In this document: piece after piece, positions 34,132-44,468 of the stretch
How positions within the stretch are numbered: the first letter of the stretch is position 1
Layout of the letters: each line of letters opens with the position of its first letter
Origin: Reticulascus tulasneorum
Taxonomy: Eukaryota; Ascomycota; Sordariomycetes; Glomerellales; Reticulascaceae
Reading direction: 5' to 3'
Length of the DNA: 64,000 bases
NCBI GenBank assembly: GCA_001557505.1
Contig: LSAX01000007.1
Coordinates: 1,612,001-1,676,000, forward strand
The notes under the pieces: generated by a model
Told to the model about the DNA's origin: nothing
Databases searched by the model: none
The model's input: only the letters and a program-made list of their open reading frames with translations
Made by a program: the position numbers and the translations under genes

Positions 34132-36342
34132 GATGCTGCCTTAGGTGTCTATTATCAGCATAGAAGCGAGTAAATAGAAGCTGTCGCACAGTCTCTAGTT
34201 TTCAGTATATCGAACCTACCTTGACTAGGTCTTACAGCTGAGTGCTCTTAGGTTGCTTCCTCTCTCGGGACTGCCAAAATTGAGAGATATGAATTGTAGA
34301 AGGAAAAGAAGCTGCTGTTCTAGCGAGGTCTGTCTCTGGTAAACCTGAGATACAGCCCTTCTCTATTTGAGTCTGAGCAGTGTACAGAAAGGAGCTCAGT
34401 AGACTCCTTCTGAGAATTAAGAGATGGGAAGATTGGGAGTGAGGTGAGATCGCTTTTAGCTCGAGCTGAAGGTGAGAAAGGAGGAAAGACTTCGTGACGT
34501 CTGCTTAGCAGGTGTTGGGAGACATCAACTCCTTCTTTTGCGGCCTAGCCAGTCCGTATGAGCAACGGCTGCTTTGAATGGTGCTTCCTTCCTAAATGCT
34601 CATTCGAAGCAGAACGGAATTTGCGGCCAGGTTTCGTAACATACGGAAAGCTTGAAGACCAAATGATCACGCGTGCATGGTCAAGGGTTGGAAGCAAGCA
34701 GGAGAGTGGGTGGGGATACGTGACGCCTGGCCCAATCCTAAATAGCGCGCGCCCTCACTCCACGGACAGTAACGAAATAGCTTGTCGAATATGCATTGGC
34801 AGCTAACGCACAAGTAGAAAGGAAGGCCGTAACGCTGATTTAACAGATATGAAGAAGAAACTGCTTGCACACATATGTTCGGCCAGTTCATTCATAAGGA
34901 CTATTGACTCAAGCATCAAAGCTTCTTGACAAAGCTTTCTTACTCCCCTTGTTCAATCTGGACCATATTAGTATATTTCCATATTACACTGCCCACTGGG
35001 GCTAATGAGGGCCTTGAGTGAGGCCGTATCATCCTCTTTCTCTATTCACAACCGCACTTCCACTTCCGTTCTTGCACTGGAAGTTAGCTATTCAAGAGTC
35101 ACTTGACAGTTGAAGTCTCATCTTTGGATACAAGATGGCCGGGCATTGTAGGCCGCAGAAGAGTCTGCAGCACCCATCGTTAACGAGAAGTAGCATTGGA
35201 GCTCGAGGAAACGGTCCAGATGTAGACCGCGGGCCATAGGGCATGCTGCTATAAGACTTGAGGTAAAGCTGTGATATGGGTGGTAGACGTGTTACTCAGT
35301 ATGAAACATTATAACGAGAACTGTGAGAGATTACAGCAAGTTTTGAGAACCATGAAAGAGTTGAGAAAGGGCACTAGATGTCAACGAAGAAAGTACTTCG
35401 TACTGCATTCACATAATCGGCAGAGGGTCGGCGTCGGATTAACTTTTCCTCCGCCATTGTGAGCCACGCCATGTGGAAACTTGGGAGCCGGACGTTCAAC
35501 GGAAAGTAAACTTCCTTTGGGTAACTAATTAACTTTGCACTGGAGACTTGATACATTCGGAGCCTAGGTAGTTCTGATCCAGTAACTATATGATCTTTCT
35601 TCTGGGCTGGTAGCTTTGTCTGCACACTGAGGAATCCTTTGGTGAAATCCTCTTTGCTCGGCATGCCTTTCACTCACTTGGAGTCTACCCATTTCTAGAT
35701 ACATCTATCCTTCTTACTCCCAGCTTTGCGTTTCAAGCCCAGAGGAACCACGGAGTATTCCGAGCTGCTTTTGGCGCCGGCCTCACTCGATCCAACATTC
35801 CTTTTTGATCATCGGTAGTCTTGTGCCGGAAGTTCTAAACCATGGCGTTGACAAGTCACTACAGTGTGGTTTGGTATCCTCCTCCTTTTCCACGATGAAA
35901 TCTCAGATAACCCCGTGCAGTCCATTCAGAATAGTCTAATTTGGACCTTTCTTGCTGGCTAGGTGCCCATCATAATGATGGGACCCATAAATAGTGCCAC
36001 TCTAGAACATCACATAGATTCAGAGCACTGGAAGGTCGTGGGCGGTAAGGTCCAACAATATTGAGACAGAAAACCATACAACCAAACCCTAGAGTGACTT
36101 TCACGCGGTTTTATGAAAGGAACCACTCTCGCCTTTGTCCTGCCCTTGGAACTGTCCGTGTTCTAGGCCAAATCATGACCTTGCCATACCTTTCCGCAAC
36201 TCACTTTATATCAACATGCGAGGCAATCATTTCTACTTCTGTAATGTAGTAGCATCAAAGCATTTGGATTCTGCCCCTTTTTCAAGAGTATGTTGCTGTT
36301 GATTGTAAGAGCGGCCAGATGCTGCAAGTCCTTAACTCGTAG

Positions 36343-36378
<36 letters not shown>

Positions 36379-37268
36379 CGCTGGACAGCTACATATCAAT
36401 AAATGATTGATGTCGCCAAACCTTCTCCAATTCAATGACTCTATTAGAACTAAACTTTCAGACAAACTCAGCATCAACGACTTCAAACTGATTGCGCTGA
36501 TGGGGTGCAAAAGCGGGTTAAGAGACGAGTGGAATTTGGTTCGCCCCTGCCGGGTTATATTTGCCATAATCATTAATCCACCACGAAGTCGTTCCTACCT
36601 TGCTCAATTTATACATTTGTTCTTACCGCTACAGTCCTGTGACAACCTCACAACAAGTGGAACAACCCCAAAATCTTTCAATTCAAGCCGAATGAAAAGC
36701 TTTGGATGCGACTGTCGTATGTCCTTCCAGCTCTAAACTACTGCCGTTCCTGTTCATACACACTTTTTGCATAATGGAGGCGGTAAGCTAACACATCAGG
36801 CTGCACCCGAAGCAGAGCAAAGTCGTCACATTCGGGTTACATGGACTGCACTCTGGAGCATCTGAACAGCATCACCTCACAGCCTTCCATTCGCCTACAG
36901 ATCAGCAGCGTCCTGAAGGGCCTTCAAACGTTGTACCGTGGTAAGTTACCTTCTTTCATACATCTTTAGTCACAAGGAGATTCCCCTTAGATTTCTCTAT
37001 CTCCTGAACATGTACATTGGACAATGGTGATGCGACCACCCTGTTACACTATCTCTGCGCCCAGGATTGTAACTCTGTTCGATTTCGTCGCTTAACGTGC
37101 CTGCTGTCTTGACACTACCACTGACAGTGAAACCCAATTCATCTCCATGGTTCATTGCCGCTCCAGGATCTTGGCATAGTACTGAAGCAAGGCAACGTTT
37201 TCCCCCGCAAACTTGTCCACATCATATATACTGAGATATGAAAACAGGACTCTCATGACTCTTCAGTC
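34132..37268. other. Divergent intergenic region of methyltransferase and glycosylase
   Basis: 3.1 kb, more AT-rich than neighbouring genes. It contains a T34 tract (36345-36378) and, at about 36775-36960, exon-like sequence with splice-like signals (see findings). No intact gene or transposase motif is recognisable. Some frames around 35374-35673 and 36211-36573 look non-coding. Confidence 0.5.
36345..36378. repeat. Homopolymer T34
   Basis: The longest homopolymer in the window. On the minus strand it reads as a 34-A tail, as left by poly(A)-primed retrotransposition. Confidence 0.9.
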
Positions 37269-38639
37269 ATGCAGACTCGGCAAGCGTCAAAGAGGCTTGC
37301 AGCAGCCTTAGAGCTACTGGAGCTGCCCAAGATCAAGAGGCAATCTAAGCGCGCAAAGAAAACGGCGGCCGAGCCAGTGTACGGGGGATGGGATGTCCTT
37401 CCTCACAACCTCGGTACTGTCGCAGCTGCGCAAGTCGATAAACAGCTTGATCTTCCAGAACAAACTGAGAAAAAACCAATAGCAGTCAAGGATGAAGCTG
37501 TCGAGGATGAAGCTGTCAAGGACGAGGCAGCCAAGCAGGTGACAGCAAAACTCAAACGCATTCCCAAGAAAACCAAGGATAACCCATATGGGCTGACACC
37601 AGGGCGTACCCCCTTTCCCGACTGGCTTGGGCCCTCTGTGGAAGAGTGCAAGGAGGTACACGACATCCTAACGACGGCGCACGGAGAGTGCAAACAGCCA
37701 AAGACAATCCCGACCCCATCACTAGTTGTTGCTGGTTGTGGTGAGGTGCCATCCGTGCTTGAGGCCGTGATGAGGACACTCATGAGTGGTGCCACTTCAA
37801 CCACAAACGCTAACATGGCTTTCCAAGACCTTGTTAAGCAGTACCCGAAAGCTGCAGAGACAACTGGCACAGACACAGTGGACTGGAATAAAGTGCGGCT
37901 TGCCTCGCTGGAGGATGTGATCAGCGCCATCAAAAGGGGCGGTCTGGCAACCACGAAGGGAACAAAAATGAAACAAATCCTTGATTTGGTCTACGTGCAG
38001 AATCAAGCCGGGGATAGTGTCTATAAAGAAGAGAAAACAACCAGCGCTGACGCGACCATCACTGGCGGAGACCCAGCGCAAGGCGTCCAAGACCTTGAGG
38101 TACTAAAGACTGAGCAGATCGCGCTTTCACTTGACTACATCCACACCATGGAGCCTGATGAAGCGATGACTGCTCTGACTAAGCTACCTGGAATTGGAGT
38201 GAAGACGGCGTCGTGTGTCATACTCTTCTGCCTTCAGAAACCGAGCTTCGCGGTCGATACCCACGTATGGCGTCTGTGTAAGTGGCTGAAATGGATTCCA
38301 GGTAATGCTTCACGAGATGATGCTTTCAGCCACTGCGAGGTGCGCGTGCCACAGGACTTGAAATATGGTTTGCATCAGCTCATGATCCGCCACGGTAAGG
38401 TGTGCGGACGCTGTGCTGCCAATACCAGCGAAGGAACCGAGGATTGGGACAAGGCTGTCTGTTCTCTTGAACACTTGCTTGAGCGAAAGGGAAAGCGCAA
38501 GAGTACTGCCCAGCCCAGGAAGGTTACCAAGAAAATCTTAGAGGAAGAGACCATTGATGAGGATACAGTGGACCCCGTCGTCGATTCAGCGGAGGAAACC
38601 GATATCGAGTCAACTAAGGAAACTGTACCAAATGCTTGA
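37269..38639 (+). CDS. HhH-GPD superfamily DNA glycosylase
   Basis: A single exon of 456 residues. The N-terminal 100 are basic with KKRAKK-like nuclear signals and a short acidic repeat (VKDEAVEDEAVKDEAAK). The glycosylase fold spans about 150-385. The hairpin LPGIGVKTAS supplies Lys312, and PSFAVDTHVWRL supplies Asp330, the lysine/aspartate pair of bifunctional EndoIII/OGG-type enzymes. The C-terminal cysteines (C379, C382, C398) do not match the CX6CX2CX5C iron-sulfur loop of EndoIII or plant DEMETER, so a cluster is doubtful. Family members remove oxidised, alkylated or methylated bases and nick the strand. The substrate is unknown. It is divergent from the DNA methyltransferase. The tail (residues 405-456) is Lys- then Glu/Asp-rich. 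Confidence 0.85.
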   Translation: MQTRQASKRLAAALELLELPKIKRQSKRAKKTAAEPVYGGWDVLPHNLGTVAAAQVDKQLDLPEQTEKKPIAVKDEAVEDEAVKDEAAKQVTAKLKRIPKKTKDNPYGLTPGRTPFPDWLGPSVEECKEVHDILTTAHGECKQPKTIPTPSLVVAGCGEVPSVLEAVMRTLMSGATSTTNANMAFQDLVKQYPKAAETTGTDTVDWNKVRLASLEDVISAIKRGGLATTKGTKMKQILDLVYVQNQAGDSVYKEEKTTSADATITGGDPAQGVQDLEVLKTEQIALSLDYIHTMEPDEAMTALTKLPGIGVKTASCVILFCLQKPSFAVDTHVWRLCKWLKWIPGNASRDDAFSHCEVRVPQDLKYGLHQLMIRHGKVCGRCAANTSEGTEDWDKAVCSLEHLLERKGKRKSTAQPRKVTKKILEEETIDEDTVDPVVDSAEETDIESTKETVPNA

Positions 38640-39090
38640 GGTATAACTTGCATTCTTTTAGGCAATCTTCTATGTAGACTAGAGACGGTTTACATGTGCA
38701 GTTTCTTTGCCCTCCTCATGCTCACCATTGTCGACCTGTGGTACCAGACGATCTACAATCACCTGGACTGCCTATGCAGCCGGGCCACACAATAGTGACG
38801 TTAAACCATATCATGACGGACGAGTTCTCCAGGATTCCACGAAGGCGCCTCTAGATAGATTGCCTCGTGGCGTTTGTGCATTTGAATGTGCATTAAAATC
38901 TGTAGTATTTATGCTACTTGATAACAAGGGCGACGGCCAGGACACGGAGGTCAGAGGAGCCGGATTCTGACGAATGAAAATTTTACCTACAATACACGGC
39001 GAGTCATGATAGTCGACGTTTACATTGATCCTAGATTCGCTCTTAGGTGTCCGAGCTGTCTGCCACTCTCACCTACGTAGGCAATTGACA
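38640..39090. other. Convergent intergenic region
   Basis: 3' flanks of the glycosylase and fumarase genes. Nothing recognised. Confidence 0.65.
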
Positions 39091-40760
39091 TTACGTGGCT
39101 TTGTACGGGGATGGTCCGATCATGAGTTCTGGCCTGACGAGGGCATCAAACTCTTCCGATGTAAGCGCCTTGAGCTCCATGGCGCTCTCCTTCAGTGTCA
39201 ATCCCTTCTTGTGTGCGTTCTTGGCTACCTTACTAGCCATGTCGTACCCAATCTTGGGGTTTAGGGTGGTTACCAGCATCAGACTGCGATTTGTTAGCAA
39301 AGTTCAGGAAAGGGCGGATGGGTTGACGTACGATTCCTTCATGATGTTGGCAATCTTCTCCTCATTGGCCTGGAGTCCAACAACGAGGTTCTTTTCGAAC
39401 GAGCGCATGCCATCAGACAAGATGCGCACGCTGTGTAACAGGTTTCGGATAATCAGTGGCTTATAGACGTTGAGCTCGAACTGGCCGTTCATGCCGCCAA
39501 TAGTCGTTGCGACATGGTTACCCATCACCTGAGCGCATACCATAGTCAGGGCCTCGCATTGCGTAGGGTTGACCTTCCCGGGCATAATACTGCTGCCCGG
39601 CTCGTTCTCGGGCAAGTTGAGCTCGCCAAGGCCGCACCGAGGACCGCTTCCGAGGTATCTGATGTCCTGGGCAATCTTTGTGAGGGATCCGGCGAGGGTG
39701 TTGAGAGAGCCGTGAGCCTGGACAATGGCATCGTGGGCAGCTAGCGATTCGAACTTGTTTGGAGCAGTCTTGAACTCGGTGCCGGTCATCTTGGTGACCT
39801 CCTCGGCAATTGCTTCGGCAAAGCCTACGAACGTATTGATGCCAGTCCCTACAGCAGTACCACCCTGTGCGAGGAGTCGAAGGTCGGGGAGTGAGGATTC
39901 GACCCTCTTAATGCCAAAGTCTAGTTGGGCGACATAGCCCGAGAACTCTTGCGCCAGCGTCAACGGTGTTGCATCCTGCAAGTGTGTTCGCCCAATCTTG
40001 ATGATCTTCTTCGCCTCGAATTCATCCACTTTCTTTTGCAACGCATCTCTGAGACTTTTGATAGCTGGAATCAGCGAGCCTTCGAGTTCAAGGACGGCGG
40101 CAATGTGCATGACGGTAGGGAAGGTGTCGTTGGAGGAGGCACTGCGGTTGACATGGTCGTTCGGGTGGACTGGTTTCTTGCTTCCCATCTGGCCGCCCAG
40201 GATCTCGATAGCTCGGTTGGAGATGACTTCGTTCGCGTTCATGTTCGATTGAGTTCCAGATCCAGTCTGCCAGACGACCAAGGGGAAATGGTCAATAAGC
40301 TTGCCATCGGCCACCTCGGCAGCAGCTTGCTGGATGGCTTTTCCTATCTTCTCATCTACGTGATGCACATTAGCACAGCTTATACTTTTCCAATTGCGGC
40401 ATTTTCGTACTCACCCAGGCCAAACCGCAAGTTCACGGTAGCAGCGGCACCTTTCAGAATACCGAAAGCCTTGATCACCGGGGGTGGCATTCGATCCTGC
40501 GGCTGGTTGATTCTGAAGTTCTCCAAAGACCGCTCCGTCTGCGCACCCCAGTACTTGTCCCCGGGGACCTGGATCTCGCCAAAGGCGTCGCTTTCTGTTC
40601 GAGTGGAAGACATTCTTAAAGCTGTAGTGGTAGTGTGGAACAGTCCCGGACGTATTTTGAACTGGTGTCTGAATATGTACCCCCTAGATGTGGATGACTG
40701 ATGGCATAAAACGCGCAGCGGAGAAGCGCTCACGGAAATTTTGGGTTTCATTTTGGGCAA
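39091..40760 (-). CDS. FUM1: Fumarate hydratase, class II
   Basis: Minus-strand exons 40760-40415, 40355-39332 and 39283-39091, with introns of 59 and 48 nt, give 520 residues. Fumarase interconverts fumarate and L-malate in the TCA cycle. Signature [15 protein letters not shown] starts at residue 369; [21 protein letters not shown](R/M)[10 protein letters not shown] and [12 protein letters not shown] are all present. Residues 1-49 are basic and Ser/Thr-rich with RGYIFRH and [11 protein letters not shown]: a mitochondrial presequence with a typical cleavage region. Met50 starts [16 protein letters not shown], exactly where the cytosolic enzyme begins, so leaky scanning or a second promoter could give two forms. 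Met4 is a possible alternative to Met1. The gene is divergent from TIF11. Confidence 0.95.
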
Positions 40761-41126
40761 TTAGTATCAGAGGGGCTACGAGGATTATCACACTCCCTTC
40801 GCAGAACGTAGAATGCGTCTCCAAAACGACTTTTCGGGTGAAAGAGGGTTGGCATTGACGAACGAGAGGTTTTGTTTCTCCAGTCAAGCCACTGCGCCCC
40901 ACTTGACTCATCCACTGCCCGATTGGTACCTTTACCATTAGGTACCATTAATAAAGAGAGAGAGCCTACTCGATTCGCCTCCAGCCCACCTTCATCAGAC
41001 CGCGCACAACAATCCCTCTGTCACCACTGACAACCCCATCAACTGTCAGGAAGAAAACCCTTAGAATCTTTACTAGTACATCTCAAACAAACACGGAGTT
41101 TTTTTTCTACAACTCCAGCATACAAC
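40761..41126. promoter_or_regulatory. Divergent promoter of FUM1 and TIF11
   Basis: 366 bp. Contains near-repeated GGTACC(TTTACCATTA)GGTACCATTA around 40925-40950, then a GAGAGAGAG run and a CT/A-rich TIF11 leader with a T8 run. No other feature. Confidence 0.5.
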
Positions 41127-41795
41127 ATGCCTAAGAATAAGGGAAAGGTACGGAATCTAGTCTAGATCTGCGACAACGACCCCGCCTCCACTTCCAGCCC
41201 CGGGAAAACGCGCGATGCTAACTGGGTGCAACAGGGTGGAAAGAATCGAAGACGAGGAAAGAACGAGTCGGATCACGAGAAGCGTGAACTCACCTTCAAG
41301 GAAGATGGGCAAGGTTCGTGTCTCCCGCAACCCTCTCTCGACATCGTTGCAGCCTTGCTAACTTCCTCCAGAGTACGCACAGGTCATTAAGATGTTGGGC
41401 AACGGTCGGCTAGAAGCTTTGTGCTTCGATGGGCAAAAACGCCTTGCCAACATTCGAGGAAAACTGAGAAAGAAGGTGCGTAAAGGCGACCTCTCTGTCG
41501 AATACTAATCTCTAACAAGTAATAGGTCTGGATAAACCAAGGCGACATCATCCTGCTCTCTCTCCGCGAATACCAAGACGAGAAAGGCGACGTCATCCTG
41601 AAGTACACAGCAGACGAGGCTCGATCCCTCAAAGCCTACGGCGAACTGCCTGAGAGCGCCAAGATCAACGAGACCGAAACATACGGCGCCGATGGCGACG
41701 GCGACTGCAACTTCGAGTTCGACGATGACCGCGACTCCGAGGATTCGGACGACGAGACTCCCGGCGGCAAGGAAATCGAGATTGACGATATCTAG
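41127..41795 (+). CDS. TIF11: Translation initiation factor eIF1A
   Basis: Four exons, 41127-41147, 41235-41313, 41372-41475 and 41526-41795, give 157 residues. The basic N-tail ([18 protein letters not shown]) is followed by the OB-fold: [51 protein letters not shown] helical subdomain and an acidic C-tail ([13 protein letters not shown] ... EIEIDDI) that contacts eIF5B complete it. eIF1A binds the 40S A site and promotes scanning and start-codon choice. The first exon is only 21 nt; its intron sits after MPKNKGK. Length and tails are normal for the family. Confidence 0.96.
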
Positions 41796-42489
41796 AGCAC
41801 TTGCTCCGCATATCCAGATCAACTATTCTCCCAAGCCGGGGCTGGGTGTTTGGAATACTGTCTTCTCTCTCAAATCCGCGTGGAGACGTATGCTCCGCCG
41901 GGTTCCGCGACAGTGGGGGTGTGAGGGCGGAAGTGGGACGGGTCATGGTGGGAGAGACGTCATGGCTTGTCATAGTTAGGGAGAGAACGAAACGCTAGAG
42001 ACTCAGTTACTTTCGGGCTTATGCCTCCGTATTTACTTGGTTCCCTTGGGCTTTTGTTCAGAAAACGAGACGGGGCAACATGATGCATGGGGCTCTGGTC
42101 ATGACACCTTGATAGACAATTACATGCCTTTTCTCGAGATCTCTTGATATCCATTCTGTCTGTGACAGCTCCTGGCTTTTTTTTATTTAAAAGTCACTCT
42201 TCCTCCTCCTGTTCCTACTTTGGTAACTGCGACCCGTAAAGCAGCGAGACAGACCTCACGTTGTCGTCAGTTGCTGAGGAGTACGGCACACTCCTTGTCC
42301 ACACGTTCAACTGTAAAACTCCCCTTAATAATACAACCACTGTTCGGGTGGTGGCTGAGAACTGAATGTTCAGTAGCGAAATTCGAAGCATTCGGTATTC
42401 CAAAGTATTTTGTAACAAAGCGCCTTTGTCTGCTGATCTGCGCCACCTGATGCGTATCTGATTTTCTCCTGTGAACCGCGGCCGTCTCT
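41796..42489. other. Convergent intergenic region
   Basis: 3' flanks of TIF11 and LAS17. Nothing recognised. Confidence 0.65.
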
Positions 42490-44468
42490 TCACCAATCGT
42501 CATCGTCGTCTTCGTCGTCTGGGTATCATTAGCTTCAAGTTTGGCTTGCCCATACGAATCAGTCAAACTCACCACTCCTACTGACTTTCTCCTTTCTCTT
42601 CTGCAACGCTGCGGCTAGCGCATCTGCCATCCCGCCGCCACCGCCTGGCGCAACTCCAGGCGGAGGCAGACCACTTCCATGCGGACCGGTATCCGCACTG
42701 CCACCCACAGTTGCTGCACTTCTGTCCCGAACAACGCTTCGATCGACCTTCTTCAAAGCCCCAATACCGCCAGCCTTCTGAATGCTGTCTAGCAAACCGG
42801 AGCGACCTGGGTCTGCCGAGGGAAGGCCCTGTGCTGGAACGCCAGAGGAGTAACCTGAGTCTCTGTTTGGCATCGGCGGTGGAGGAGGAGCGCCCATACC
42901 TGGAGGTAGTGGAGGAGGCGGGGGAGGCATGCCAGACCCTCCTGGTGGTAGAGGCGGAGGAGGCGGAATGTTTGATGTAGGCGGCAAAGGCGGAGGCGGA
43001 GGTGCGTTCGATGAAGGTAGGGGGGGCGGAGGTGGCGCACTGAACGACGGCAATGGGGGAGGTGGTGGAGGTAGGTTGTTCGCTGCCGGTGGTGGTGGTA
43101 CCGGACGTGAGTTTTGTGGCGGAAGAGGAGGAGCGGCCGGGCCGGGAGCTTTCGGGGGTAGAGGAGGTGGTGCTGGCGGGAGAGATGGTGCTTGAGGAGT
43201 TTCTCTTGGGGGAGGGGGAGGCGGGACTGGCCCTCTGTTAGGCGTCGGGGGCGCAATTCTGGAACCAGAAAATGCAGGTGGCACGCCAAACCTGTGGCCT
43301 GGCTCTCTCGTAGGCTCCTCGGCGAGTGGTGTCTTGGGCGGTCTCGGTGGTGGAGGCGGTCCGGGATTTGGTAGGGTTGGAGCCGCCCTCGGGGGCTCCG
43401 CACGAGCAAGTTTCCCTGCATCGGCAAGAGGAGGTGGTACTGCAAACTTCGGCCGCGGCGGTCCAGGTGGTGGAGCAGGCTCGCTGGGCGGCGTCGGTTC
43501 TCGATGTACGCTCTCAGCCTTCGCAGACCTCCTAGCCGGAGGGGGAGCAGGCGGGGCTCCTCTTCTCTCGGCAGGAGCTGCAGGCGGTGGAGGAGGCGGG
43601 GGGGCTCTAACACTGCGATTCTCATGGCCATTGGACTGAGGGGGCGCAGGAGGGGGTGGCAGCTGCTTGTTCATGTTTTGCTGCTGCTCTTCCCTGAGGA
43701 AGTCGATAATGAATTCCTGGTTCTCCTTAATGAAGTCGTCCGTCAGGCCCTTCTGCTTCAGATCTTCCCCGAAGTTCTCCCTCCATCGGGGGTCGAAGGC
43801 ATCTAGTAGCGCGAACTCGGAAGCAGGCCTATGCCCGTTGATACTACCGACAGACGGTAGACGGCTGTGCTGGGGCTGCAACGGCGGCGCGCTGGATCGG
43901 GGTGACTCGGGCGGAGTTGGAGCTGAAGAGTGGCGATGGCCGCCGAAGATGCCTCCCAGCAAGCTGTGTTTATGGCCGGTGTTCTGCCCTCCACCCCCGA
44001 ATGGCGCATTTCTCGTGGCTCTGCTGGCGTTTTTCTCCCTATCATCCATCTTCTTCTTGAATTGCTTTGCTTCCTTCTCGTCGGCGAAGGAGAGGCCGGC
44101 GACGCATTCCTCGATCTCGAAGCTGTGGAAGTAGGTTCGGTCTTGATTGTAATGCCATGCCTCGAAAATTTCTTGATCCCAAATCACTCCTCTGTTCGCG
44201 GGCTTGATGCTGTCAGTCTAGTGGCGAGTGGGTTCAGGCCAGCTCTGTATGGACTTACCGAGACGTCAACCATCTTCAGCCAGTACGTGTTTCCAACCAG
44301 ATCATTCGATAACACTATGGCCCCTTGCAGTCCGGTGTAGGTCCATTTCGACCGGTTCGGATAGGCGACATAGAGTCGTGCGACAGCGACAGCCTGGATC
44401 TTGTTGGTCTGCTTCGGGACGAAACGCTTGACAATCTCCTTGTCGTCGTCGTTCAGTATTGACGGCAT
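42490..44468 (-). CDS. LAS17: WASP homologue Las17 (Arp2/3 activator)
   Basis: Minus-strand exons 44468-44259, 44202-42573 and 42518-42490 give 622 residues. The WH1/EVH1 domain (about 1-125: LYVAYPNRSKWTYTGLQGA, then NRGVIWDQEIFEAW, then RTYFHSFEIEECVAGLSFA) binds verprolin/WIP. A GBD-like helix region is absent, as in yeast Las17. Some 300 residues of polyproline follow, then a WH2-like region (GLLDSIQKAGGIGALKKVDRS) and a central/acidic end. A 29-nt last exon supplies the terminal DDEDDDDDW needed for Arp2/3 activation. The protein nucleates branched actin at endocytic sites. Exon 2 could alternatively start at 44217 (TAG acceptor), adding TDSIK. I prefer the AAG acceptor at 44202 because it keeps WH1 uninterrupted and gives a 56-nt rather than 41-nt intron. 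Confidence 0.92.

Noticed and set aside
42929..43806. Several long Gly- or Leu/His-rich frames across the LAS17 region, one of 280 codons
   Set aside because: They are shadow frames of the polyproline coding sequence, whose GC-rich repeats lack stops in all frames.
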